A DNA stretch of 64,000 nt from assembly GCA_964598225.1 (NCBI GenBank), contig CAZRBG010000003.1, positions 117,220 through 181,219 on the forward strand, written 5' to 3'. Below, piece by piece: positions 34,440 through 42,644 of the stretch (the first letter of the stretch is position 1; every line of letters starts with the position of its first letter). The stretch comes from SG8-4 sp964598225. GTDB taxonomy: Bacteria; Planctomycetota; Phycisphaerae; Sedimentisphaerales; Anaerobacaceae. The notes beneath the pieces were generated by a model. It was not told where the DNA came from. It did not search any database and worked only from the letters and a program-made list of their open reading frames with translations. The position numbers and the translations under genes were made by a program.

Positions 34440-37400
34440 ATCTGCGGCGATTTGTCAAGAGAAGTCTGAGCTTCTACTGGCGGACGAACCTCGGAGTGGT
34501 GCTGGCGGTTGTGGTCAGTACCGCGGTTCTCACGGGCGCCCTTGTCGTGGGCGATTCGGTGCGATACAGCCTGATGAAAATGGTCGACGCCCGCCTGGGT
34601 GATTCTCAGCTTGCCCTTATTTCACAAAACAGATTCTTCACCGCAGACCTTGCCGAAGAATTGTCGAATGAGATAGACGCTGCAGTTGTGCCCGTGTTGC
34701 GACTTCGCGGCCAGATTGCCACCGCTGATGACAAGAGGCTAGCCAACAATGTCCAGATTCTCGGCGTCGATGAGCGCTTCTTCGAAATCGGCACCGAGGA
34801 AAATGCCGAGGCTTTCTGGAAAGACTGGAGCCAGGGAGTTGCTCTGAATCAGCGGCTGGCCGAGCGGCTCGCCGCGACACCAGGCGACGAGGTGAAACTG
34901 CGAATCGAGAAGCCCGGGATGATGCCGCGGGAGGTTCCACTGACGCCCGATTCGGATTTGTCGGTTCTCTTTCGGCCAACCGTAAAAGCCGTGGCCGGCA
35001 GACGGCAGTTCGGGCGTTTCGACTTACAGGCTAACCAGATATCCCCTCTGAACGTCTTCGTTCCTTTGAAGTGGCTGCAGGAAAACATGGACCACGAGGG
35101 TCATGCGAACATGCTGCTGGCCGCGAGCGAAGACGCGAACCCGACGGTCGAGCGCGCGGACACTGCGATTAAGAAACAGTGGCAGCTTGCCGATGCAGGT
35201 CTCGAAATCCGCAGGCTCGATAAACAAAACGCATACGAAATCCGAAGCAATCGGATTTTCATCGACCGGTCCATATCGGATGCCGCACTTGACGGAGCGA
35301 CAGGAATCCTGACCTATTTTGTCAATGAGCTGAGCATCGGTGAAAAGGCAACTCCATACTCGATGGTGGCGGCGATGACTCCGGCTGAAGACGGCAACAG
35401 CATAATTCCGCCGGAGATGGAAGATGGCGAGATTCTTGTAAATCAATGGCTCGCCGACGATCTGGAAGCCGAGGTGGGCGATTCAATTGAGCTTGCCTAT
35501 TATGTAGTCGGGCCTATGCGAAAGCTCATAGAGAAAACGAGGAGCGTCACGGTTCGTGCGATACTGTCAATGTCCGGCGCCGCCGTCGATCCCGAACTTA
35601 TGCCGGATTTCCCCGGCCTGGCTGATGCGGATAATTGCAGGGATTGGGAGCCGGGAATCGATATTGATCTGGACAAGATACGGCAGAAAGACGAGGCCTA
35701 CTGGGACAACTATCGCGGCACGCCGAAGGCGTTCGTAACGCTGGCTGCCGGTCGCGATATGTGGGCCAACAGGTACGGAGATCTGACGGCTATACGTTAC
35801 GACGCGAGCAATACGTCCGCCGAAAAAATCGAGCAAAAACTGCTTGATGCAGTAGATCCGGGCTCTGTTGGTTTGTTCTTCCGGCCGGTCCGCGAACTCG
35901 GGGCCAAAGCGGGGGCCGAAGGAAGTTATTTCGGCTGGCTCTTTCTGGGCTTGAGCTTCTTTCTTATAGCCGCCGCGATTGTGCTGACCGGGCTTTTGTT
36001 CGTCTTTGGCGTCGAGAGCCGGGCCGAGCAGGTCGGGATGTTAATGGCCGTGGGATTTGTGCCGAAACAGGTGAGGCGGTTACTGCTGACCGAGGGAGCG
36101 GCGATTGCTGTATTGGGAGCGATTGGCGGGACGATAGCGGCATTGCTTTACACGAAGACCATGGTCTACGTACTTTCGGAATTTACCATCGGCGCGCCTG
36201 TTTATTTCCACGCTAACGCGTTCACACTGGTCGTTGGTGCTGTGATCGCAGTTGTCATCTCGATGATCGCAATATGGCTGACTTTACGCAAACAAGTCTC
36301 ACGGCCCGCCCGAGAGCTTCTCGCCGGAGCAGCGCGGTGGCAATTCACCACGGCAAAATCGGTCTCGCGCGGCCGGATTGGAATTGGAGTCGCGGCGGCG
36401 GCGATAATCGGTGCTCTGGCTTTGCCTGCGGCGGTAGGAGATGGCGACAGCGAGGCGGTTGCGGGCGCGTTCTTCGGAGCCGGCGCTCTATTGTTGACCG
36501 CCGGGCTGATCCTGAGCAACGTTATGCTGAAAATGGTTGCCGGCAGGTGGAAAAAGCCGTTTGTCTCGCTCGGCGGCCTCGGATTGCGCAATTGCTCCCG
36601 GCGCAGCGGGCGAAGTTTGGCAGTGGTGGCCCTGCTGGCCTGCGGCGTATTTCTGCTGATCGCGGTCGAGGTCTTCAGACGCGATCCGTTGGCCGACGCC
36701 GAAAAGAACAGCTCCGGCACCGGGGGTTTTACCCTTTTCGGCGAATCCTCGATAGGAATCCTGCACGATATGAATACCGAATCCGGCCGCGAATCGCTGG
36801 TTTTAGACGAAGATACTCTCAGAGATGTCGAAGTGGTTCACGTGCGCGTTCGTGAGGGCGACGATGCGAGCTGTTTCAATCTCAATCGCGCCCAGAGGCC
36901 GCAGTTGCTGGGCGTGGCGCCTGAAAGACTGGCGGATCGCAGTTCTTTCAGTTTCGCCGATGGCGATGCTTCGTGGGCTTCGCTGAATCAAGACCTGGAG
37001 GACGGAGTCGTTCCAGCTATTGGAGACTATCCGACCATAAAGTGGGCGCTCGGCAAGTCTCTTGGCGATGAGATCGAGTACACCGACGAAAACGGGCAAA
37101 AATTCCGCGTCCGCCTGGTGGCTATGATCGAAAATTCCATCCTGCAGGGCAGTCTGATCGTTTCCGAAGAGCAATTCGTCGAGCATTTTCCCTCGGAATC
37201 CGGCTACAGAATGCTGCTGATCGACACGCCGCAGGACATGGTCGAGAACGTTGCCGACCATCTTTCCGCACGCATGTCTTCTTTCGGACTGGAGCTGACG
37301 ACCACGAAACAACGCCTCAAGGCATTCAGCGAGGTGGAGAATACATATCTGTCTATTTTTCAAATTCTGGGCGGTTTGGGGCTTGTTCTCGGCAGCGTCG

Positions 37401-37723
37401 GCGTCGGGCTTGTCGTGCTTCGCAACATGCTCGAAAGGCGGAATGAGCTTGCAATGCTCCGCGCCGTCGGGTTCAATAAGCGGACGTTGCGGCACCTGGT
37501 GTTTTACGAGCACTACGGGCTTATGCTCGCGGGTTTGGTGTGCGGATTGGTTGCCGCTCTGGTTGCGGCCGGGCCTTCTCTGCGAACACTGGGGGCTTCC
37601 GTGCCGTACGTTTCACTGGCGATTACTGTTGCAGGAATCGCTCTAAGCGGCATAGTCTGGGTTTGGCTTGCGACAAAGCTCGCCCTCAGTGGAAATATGC
37701 TGGATGCTCTCAGGAGTGAATAG
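34436..37723 (+). CDS. Large FtsX-like ABC transporter permease
   Basis: 1095 residues, with two FtsX-like permease units as in large planctomycete transporters. The first helix is at about 18-40 (LGVVLAVVVSTAVLTGALVV). A soluble extracytoplasmic region runs to about 490. Three helices follow (FLGLSFFLIAAAIVLTGLLF, LLTEGAAIAVLGAIGGTIAA, AFTLVVGAVIAVVISMIAIW), then a second membrane block (about 655-730), another soluble domain, and the last three helices (LGGLGLVLGSVGVGLVVLRN to the C-terminus). MLRAVGFNKRTLRHLVFYEH is the conserved cytoplasmic coupling segment. It probably pumps or extracts an envelope substrate together with the ATPase. The substrate is unknown. Confidence 0.9.
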   Translation: MNLRRFVKRSLSFYWRTNLGVVLAVVVSTAVLTGALVVGDSVRYSLMKMVDARLGDSQLALISQNRFFTADLAEELSNEIDAAVVPVLRLRGQIATADDKRLANNVQILGVDERFFEIGTEENAEAFWKDWSQGVALNQRLAERLAATPGDEVKLRIEKPGMMPREVPLTPDSDLSVLFRPTVKAVAGRRQFGRFDLQANQISPLNVFVPLKWLQENMDHEGHANMLLAASEDANPTVERADTAIKKQWQLADAGLEIRRLDKQNAYEIRSNRIFIDRSISDAALDGATGILTYFVNELSIGEKATPYSMVAAMTPAEDGNSIIPPEMEDGEILVNQWLADDLEAEVGDSIELAYYVVGPMRKLIEKTRSVTVRAILSMSGAAVDPELMPDFPGLADADNCRDWEPGIDIDLDKIRQKDEAYWDNYRGTPKAFVTLAAGRDMWANRYGDLTAIRYDASNTSAEKIEQKLLDAVDPGSVGLFFRPVRELGAKAGAEGSYFGWLFLGLSFFLIAAAIVLTGLLFVFGVESRAEQVGMLMAVGFVPKQVRRLLLTEGAAIAVLGAIGGTIAALLYTKTMVYVLSEFTIGAPVYFHANAFTLVVGAVIAVVISMIAIWLTLRKQVSRPARELLAGAARWQFTTAKSVSRGRIGIGVAAAAIIGALALPAAVGDGDSEAVAGAFFGAGALLLTAGLILSNVMLKMVAGRWKKPFVSLGGLGLRNCSRRSGRSLAVVALLACGVFLLIAVEVFRRDPLADAEKNSSGTGGFTLFGESSIGILHDMNTESGRESLVLDEDTLRDVEVVHVRVREGDDASCFNLNRAQRPQLLGVAPERLADRSSFSFADGDASWASLNQDLEDGVVPAIGDYPTIKWALGKSLGDEIEYTDENGQKFRVRLVAMIENSILQGSLIVSEEQFVEHFPSESGYRMLLIDTPQDMVENVADHLSARMSSFGLELTTTKQRLKAFSEVENTYLSIFQILGGLGLVLGSVGVGLVVLRNMLERRNELAMLRAVGFNKRTLRHLVFYEHYGLMLAGLVCGLVAALVAAGPSLRTLGASVPYVSLAITVAGIALSGIVWVWLATKLALSGNMLDALRSE

Positions 37724-37731
37724 TGATTGTA

Positions 37732-37828
37732 TATCAGAGTGCCAGGATAGCAGGTTGGTTGCCGGATACTAGTTCCTGATACCGTGATCCGCTGGTAACC
37801 TGCGGCCTGATGACCTGGCAATCTGATA
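37732..37828. repeat. Imperfect inverted-repeat element
   Basis: TATCAGAGTGCCAGGATAGC at the left end is met at the right end by the inverse of TATCAGATTGCCAGGTCATC, and AGGTT/AACCT inner arms also pair. It fills most of the gap between the permease and the next PQQ-like gene and probably represents a small palindromic mobile repeat. Confidence 0.55.
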
Positions 37829-37844
37829 ACCCAATGAGTTACGC

Positions 37845-39341
37845 ATGAGAGAAACTATTGCTGTAAAGACAATACCAATCGGCTTAGCAATTATAGGGGT
37901 GATTTCACTCGTTGCATGGCTCAACGCCGATGCCGGCTCGGAAATGACGTATAGAGTGCCCGGCACTGACGGCAAACCGAAAGAGACGGTCGATGAGAAC
38001 CAGCCGATCAAGATTGCGGGTGAGCTGAAAACATTCGACGGCGAACCGGCCGATCTGCCGGGACAATGGCCCCGGTTCAGGGGACCGAACTTCGACGCGA
38101 TAAGCACTCAGGAGACTTCACCGGCAAAAACATGGCCGGCGGGAGGGCCCAACGTTCTCTGGTCTATCGACGTGGGGGAAGGTTACGCCGGTGCGGCGAT
38201 TCTGGACGGCCGGGTCTACCTGCTCGACTACGACCGTGAGGCGCAGGCCGACGTCGTTCGCTGCCTTTCACTCGAAGACGGCAGGGATATCTGGCGGTAT
38301 TCCTATCCTGTCGAGGTCAAACGATACCACGGCATGAGCCGGACAGTGCCGGCGGTCACGCCGAATTACGTCGTAACCATGGGGCCGAAGGCCCACGTTA
38401 CCTGCCTGGACTCGAAGACGGGCGAGTTTCGCTGGATGTTCAATCTCGTCAGAGAATTCAATACGACCGTCCCGGATTGGTACGCCGGGCAGTGCCCGCT
38501 GATAGATGACGGCAAGGCGATAATCGCCCCGGGTGGCGTGGCTGCCGAAGGCGAGAAAACAGTTGCCCTTACCGGTGACGCCAACGACGTCGAAGAAGTG
38601 ACTTCCGACGAGGGCGTGCTCATGATGGCTGTCGATTGCGAGACCGGGGATATCGTCTGGAAGACCCCCAATCCGGACGGATGGGTAATGACCCATTCGT
38701 CTGTCGTGCCGATGGAGTTCGCCGGGCGGCGATTTTTCATCTACGTGGGCGGCGACAGCAGCAAAGGGGGCGTCGTCGGAATCTCGGCCGAGGACGGGAG
38801 CGTTCTTTGGAAAAACGAAGAGTGGAAGCTGCGCTACAGCGTGCCGACGCCCGTTGTCATCGGAGAGGATAGAATATTGCTGACTGCGGGTTACGGCCAG
38901 CAGGAGCTTGGATGCGGGATGTTGCGACTTACTGAGAGCAACGGCGAGATTTTGGCTTCGTTAGAGTATGTCCACCCATTAAGAGTGTTCGGCTCGATAC
39001 AGCAAAGCCCCATCTATTACGAGGGCTACATCTACGGCGTCCGGCCCGACAGACAATTAGTCTGCATGGATCCGGACGGCAGCATCGTCTGGACCAGCAC
39101 CAGCGCCAACAAATTCGGAAGAAACAGCGGGCCGTATGCTATCGTCAACGGGCTGCTCTACGTGATGGATGATGACGGCAACCTGACTCTGGTGGAGGCT
39201 GATCCGAGCGGATATAAACAGCTTGCACAGGCCAGTGTCCTGGACGGGCACGAATCGTGGGGACCGATGGCGATCGCTTCGAACCGGATGATCGTTAGAG
39301 ACACCCTGAAAATGATATGTCTGGATATATCGCAACAGTGA
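37845..39341 (+). CDS. PQQ-like beta-propeller protein with N-terminal anchor
   Basis: 498 residues starting with a hydrophobic anchor (IPIGLAIIGVISLVAWLNAD). The first propeller blade has the planctomycete quinoprotein opening WPRFRGPNFDAISTQETSP. Later blades include VLWSIDVGEGYAGAAILDGR, YLLDYDREAQADVVRCLSLE and VWTSTSANKFGRNSGPYAIV. A conserved GMSRTVPAVTPNYVVTMGPK segment follows blade two. It is probably attached to the outer face of the inner membrane. It stands just before the NHL propeller and the exported iron-sulfur proteins, so a role in extracytoplasmic electron transfer is a reasonable guess, but no PQQ-binding residues can be assigned. Confidence 0.85.
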   Translation: MRETIAVKTIPIGLAIIGVISLVAWLNADAGSEMTYRVPGTDGKPKETVDENQPIKIAGELKTFDGEPADLPGQWPRFRGPNFDAISTQETSPAKTWPAGGPNVLWSIDVGEGYAGAAILDGRVYLLDYDREAQADVVRCLSLEDGRDIWRYSYPVEVKRYHGMSRTVPAVTPNYVVTMGPKAHVTCLDSKTGEFRWMFNLVREFNTTVPDWYAGQCPLIDDGKAIIAPGGVAAEGEKTVALTGDANDVEEVTSDEGVLMMAVDCETGDIVWKTPNPDGWVMTHSSVVPMEFAGRRFFIYVGGDSSKGGVVGISAEDGSVLWKNEEWKLRYSVPTPVVIGEDRILLTAGYGQQELGCGMLRLTESNGEILASLEYVHPLRVFGSIQQSPIYYEGYIYGVRPDRQLVCMDPDGSIVWTSTSANKFGRNSGPYAIVNGLLYVMDDDGNLTLVEADPSGYKQLAQASVLDGHESWGPMAIASNRMIVRDTLKMICLDISQQ

Positions 39342-39380
39342 GCGACTTGGCAAAAGGTGTGTGTTTAAGCAGTTCTTTAA

Positions 39381-39398
39381 GGTGGGGCAAGCCCCACC
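39381..39398. repeat. 18-bp hairpin repeat, copy 1
   Basis: GGTGGGGCAAGCCCCACC, an 8-bp perfect stem with a two-base loop, 40 bp after the stop codon of a PQQ-like gene. The identical sequence occurs at 45636-45653 after another PQQ-like gene. There is no T-run, so it is more like a REP element than an intrinsic terminator. Confidence 0.8.
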
Positions 39399-39498
39399 CT
39401 GCATGGCCGGTCGCAAGTGCGAAACGCAATGACCTGCGTTGAAAACGAAAGATATTTATGCTATGATCGGGCTTTTTTAGAGAAGGATAAAAACGTAA

Positions 39499-40539
39499 GT
39501 GAAGACAAGACCGGGAAAAATTGACGCAAACCTGCTCATCGGCGTGCTTGTCGCTGCTGCTGTTGTGGTAGGTATAGTCGCGGTCCTGAAACTGGACGTG
39601 GTCGGCAACAAGGGCAGCGGGCTGAGCGAAGAATTCAAGTTCAATGTCGAGGAGTTGGCGCACATCGACCCGAATCTGATTATTTACGAGGAATCAGCCG
39701 AGGCAATCGACACCGGTTTTGAGTCCGCAAAGACCATCGCCGTCGGCACCAAAGGCACTATCTACGTTGGCGGCGACAATTCGATTCGCGTTTTCACGAT
39801 GAGAGGCAAGCTGCAAAACGAGATCAACCTCGAACAAACGCCGGGGTGTATAGCCGTTTCTTCCGACGGATTAATCTTCGCAGGATTGAGTGACCACGTC
39901 GAAGTATATGATGTGCAGGGTCGGCCCGTGGCAAATTGGCAAAGTCTCGGAAAAGATGCGATCCTTACGAGTATCGTGGCATCGGAGACGGATGTTTTTG
40001 TCGCTGATGCAGGCAATCGCGTCGTCGTGCGTTACGACCGCGACGGCAATATCATCGGACGAATCGGCAGGAAAGACCCGGAGAGAAACGTTCCCGGCTT
40101 CGTGATACCGAGCGGATATTTCGATCTGGCCCTTGCCGGAGACGGACTGCTCCGGGCGGTAAATCCCGGCAGGCTTCGTGTGGATGCGTATACTTTCGAC
40201 GGATATTATGAGTTTTCGTGGGGCAAAGGCACGGTGGACGTGGAAGGATTCTGCGGATGCTGCAATCCGGTGAATATCGCGGTGCTTCCGGACGGCGGCT
40301 TCGTTACCTGCGAAAAAGGGCTGGTTCGGGTCAAGACTTACGACTCGCAGGGCGAGTTCGAAGGCGTTGTCGCCGCACCGGTTCAACTGGTACGTGAAGG
40401 CGACGTGAGAGTATGTGACCTGCCCGAGGAGTGTCAATCGGGCGGTTTCGATGTTGCCGTTGACGGCAGCGGACGGGTATATGTTCTCGATACGATCAAG
40501 AATATAGTAAGAATGTTTACCACGATGAAAGGGCGATAG
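39499..40539 (+). CDS. Membrane-anchored NHL/SMP-30-like beta-propeller protein
   Basis: 346 residues from a GTG start. One anchor helix (LLIGVLVAAAVVVGIVAVLK, about 12-31) is followed by a six-bladed propeller with NHL-type repeats (FVADAGNRVVVRYDRDGNII, PSGYFDLALAGDGLLRAVNP, VNIAVLPDGGFVTCEKGLVR, DVAVDGSGRVYVLDTIKNIV). A CGCC cluster (VEGFCGCCNPVNIA) and a later Cys pair could bind metal or form disulfides. The next gene starts on the last base of this stop codon, so the two are co-translated. The function is unknown; a scaffold for the exported iron-sulfur proteins is an inference. Confidence 0.8.
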   Translation: MKTRPGKIDANLLIGVLVAAAVVVGIVAVLKLDVVGNKGSGLSEEFKFNVEELAHIDPNLIIYEESAEAIDTGFESAKTIAVGTKGTIYVGGDNSIRVFTMRGKLQNEINLEQTPGCIAVSSDGLIFAGLSDHVEVYDVQGRPVANWQSLGKDAILTSIVASETDVFVADAGNRVVVRYDRDGNIIGRIGRKDPERNVPGFVIPSGYFDLALAGDGLLRAVNPGRLRVDAYTFDGYYEFSWGKGTVDVEGFCGCCNPVNIAVLPDGGFVTCEKGLVRVKTYDSQGEFEGVVAAPVQLVREGDVRVCDLPEECQSGGFDVAVDGSGRVYVLDTIKNIVRMFTTMKGR

Positions 40540-40787
40540 TGATAGAGCGTTCTGAACATAATAGCAGCCGTAGAGAGATACTTGCGGCGGGCTTCCGATA
40601 CGGTGCTTTGGGGCTGATGGGCGCGGGCGCTGGCGGCATCTTTGTCAAGAGGCGCCGGCTTGTTCGGGAAGGCAAGTGTATCGGCGGCGGGATCTGTGAT
40701 GGCTGCCGGGTCCTGTCGCGATGCGATCTCCCGCTCGCTCTGTCGGCAAAAAAAGATCTGGTCGGAGGGAATAATGCCGGAGAATAA
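40539..40787 (+). CDS. Small Tat-signal protein with four-cysteine motif
   Basis: 82 residues, GTG start overlapping the previous stop by one base. SSRREILAAGFRYGALGLMG is a twin-arginine-like leader. The short mature part has KCIGGGICDGCRVLSRCDLP, four cysteines spaced C-x5-C-x2-C-x5-C, enough for one Fe-S cluster or a zinc site. It overlaps the start of the next gene by 14 bp in another frame. I do not know the family. Its position between the NHL propeller and the Tat ferredoxin suggests a small exported redox partner. Confidence 0.6.
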   Translation: MIERSEHNSSRREILAAGFRYGALGLMGAGAGGIFVKRRRLVREGKCIGGGICDGCRVLSRCDLPLALSAKKDLVGGNNAGE

Positions 40788-41343
40788 CAAACGAATAGAT
40801 CGGCGGGATTTGTTAAAAGGCGGCCTGAGAGGAGGCTGCCTGGCCGCTCTGGGACTGGTTGCCGGCTCTGCGGCTCACAAGAACAAAAAGGTCGATATAG
40901 TCTGGCAGATCGATCCTTATACCTGTGTTTCATGCGGCAACTGCGCGACTTACTGCGTGCTGGAGGAATCGGCGGTAAAGGCCGTCCAGATATACGAAAT
41001 GTGCGGATACTGCGATTTTTGCCCGGGATATCTTGAACCTGAGCCGCCCGCTCTGGATTCGGGCGCCGAGAACGAGCTGTGTCCTACCGGCGCGATTATA
41101 CGCAAATTTATCGAGGAACCGTATTACGAGTATGATGTAGATGAAACTCTCTGCATAGGTTGCGCCAAATGTGTCAAGGGCTGCGCGGCCTTCGGAAACG
41201 GCTCGCTCATCCTTCAGGTTCGCCACGACCGCTGTCTGGACTGCAACGAATGTGCGATTGCCGTGGCTTGTCCTTCCGGAGCATTCAGGCGGGTTCCCGC
41301 CGACAAACCTTATCTACTTAAAGAGGCGGGCCACGCTGAATGA
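40774..41343 (+). CDS. Tat-exported multi-cluster ferredoxin (NapG/NosR-associated type)
   Basis: 189 residues. The leader RRDLLKGGLRGGCLAALGLV is a Tat signal, so the folded Fe-S protein would be exported. Four cysteine groups follow: CVSCGNCATYCV, CGYCDFCPGY...CPTGAI, CIGCAKCVKGCAAF and CLDCNECAIAVACPSGAF. These should hold up to four [4Fe-4S] clusters, as in NapG-type periplasmic ferredoxins. A GGAGGG precedes the ATG by 6 nt. The gene overlaps both neighbours (ATGA with the next one), so it is co-translated with the polyferredoxin, its probable electron partner. Confidence 0.85.
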   Translation: MPENNKRIDRRDLLKGGLRGGCLAALGLVAGSAAHKNKKVDIVWQIDPYTCVSCGNCATYCVLEESAVKAVQIYEMCGYCDFCPGYLEPEPPALDSGAENELCPTGAIIRKFIEEPYYEYDVDETLCIGCAKCVKGCAAFGNGSLILQVRHDRCLDCNECAIAVACPSGAFRRVPADKPYLLKEAGHAE

Positions 41344-42644
41344 TACGTCTTAGCAAAATCACAGTCGGCCTGGCTCTGTCCCTAACCTTATGCGCTGCGG
41401 CGTTCGGACTCGAAAGATTTCCGCCGCCGGATTTCGTCGAGACCGATCACCAGATGCCGACCCCGACCACGCCGCATCCGCACCAGGACATCTACGAATA
41501 CATCGATGCCTTCGTGCTTCTGGGCGCGCTCGGCCTGGCGTCGTATCTGATATTAAAAAAACGCAGCAGGCGGGCAGTCTTCGTCATGGTGCTGTTTGCG
41601 ATTGCTTATTTCGGCTTCTGGCGCGAAGGCTGCGTCTGCCCGATAGGAGCGTCGCAGAACGTCACCCTGACGATTTTTGACAAAGAATACGCCATACCGA
41701 TCGTGGTTCTGGCGTTCTTTTTGCTGCCGCTTGTGTTCACGCTGTTTTTCGGAAGGACGTTCTGCGGAGCTGTTTGCCCTCTCGGAGCGGTGCAGGATGT
41801 CGTGCTGCTTCGACCGGTCAAGGTGCCGCGATGGGCCGAAAGCTCGCTGAGGCTGTGCGCTTATATCTATCTGGGGGCGGCTATAATGTTCGCGGCGACG
41901 GGCAGCGCCTTTATTATATGCAGATACGATCCGTTCATCTCGATCTTTCGTCTCAGCGGCGGCTTGAATATCCTGATATTGGGCGCGTGTTTTCTGCTGA
42001 TTGGTATTTTCGTAGGCCGGCCTTACTGTCGATTTTTGTGCCCTTACGGTGTAATTCTCCGGCAATTCTCTCGCATCTCGAAATGGCGGGTGACTATCAC
42101 CCCGGACGAGTGCGTTCACTGCAAGCTTTGCGAGGACGCATGCCCGTTCGGCGCCATCAGGGAACCTCGGCCCGAGATGCCCGCCGGTGAGTACAAGAGC
42201 GGCAGGAGAAGGCTGGTCCTGCTGATTATTCTTGTGCCGATATTGATGCTCGCCGGTGGATGGATGATCTCAAGCACAAACCACGTGACCGCACGCATGC
42301 ACGAGAGGGTAAGGCTGGCCGAGAGAATCCATGCCGAGGAGGCGGGTGAGTTTACTGAAACTACAGACGCCAGCGCGGCGTTCAGAGCGACCGGCCAGCC
42401 GATTGAGGAGCTTTACGATGAAGCCGAGCAAATCCGGCATCAATTCGCCGTAGGCGGCTGGATATTGGGAGCTTTCATCGGATTCGTGGTCGGCGGTAAG
42501 CTCATCAAATATTCCGTATGGCGCAAACAGGACGATTACGAGGCCGACCGGGCGAGCTGCCTGGCGTGCGCCAGGTGTTTCGATTACTGTCCCAGAGAAC
42601 ACACGAGGCGGGAAAAACTGAAAGAACCGGCAGGCAAAATATGA
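41340..42644 (+). CDS. NosR/NapH-like membrane polyferredoxin
   Basis: 434 residues with about six membrane helices. Cytoplasm-side cysteine motifs CVCPIGA, CGAVCPLGAVQD and CRFLCPYGVILR flank the helices, the pattern of the NapH/NosR C-terminal domain. A two-cluster loop follows (CVHCKLCEDACPFGAI), and near the C-terminus after the last helix is CLACARCFDYCPREH. An N-terminal signal-like helix precedes an exported segment. NosR and NapH pass electrons from the quinone pool to exported reductases; the N-terminal FMN domain of NosR is missing. It overlaps both neighbours by 4 bp and is likely the membrane conduit of this gene block. Confidence 0.85.
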   Translation: MIRLSKITVGLALSLTLCAAAFGLERFPPPDFVETDHQMPTPTTPHPHQDIYEYIDAFVLLGALGLASYLILKKRSRRAVFVMVLFAIAYFGFWREGCVCPIGASQNVTLTIFDKEYAIPIVVLAFFLLPLVFTLFFGRTFCGAVCPLGAVQDVVLLRPVKVPRWAESSLRLCAYIYLGAAIMFAATGSAFIICRYDPFISIFRLSGGLNILILGACFLLIGIFVGRPYCRFLCPYGVILRQFSRISKWRVTITPDECVHCKLCEDACPFGAIREPRPEMPAGEYKSGRRRLVLLIILVPILMLAGGWMISSTNHVTARMHERVRLAERIHAEEAGEFTETTDASAAFRATGQPIEELYDEAEQIRHQFAVGGWILGAFIGFVVGGKLIKYSVWRKQDDYEADRASCLACARCFDYCPREHTRREKLKEPAGKI

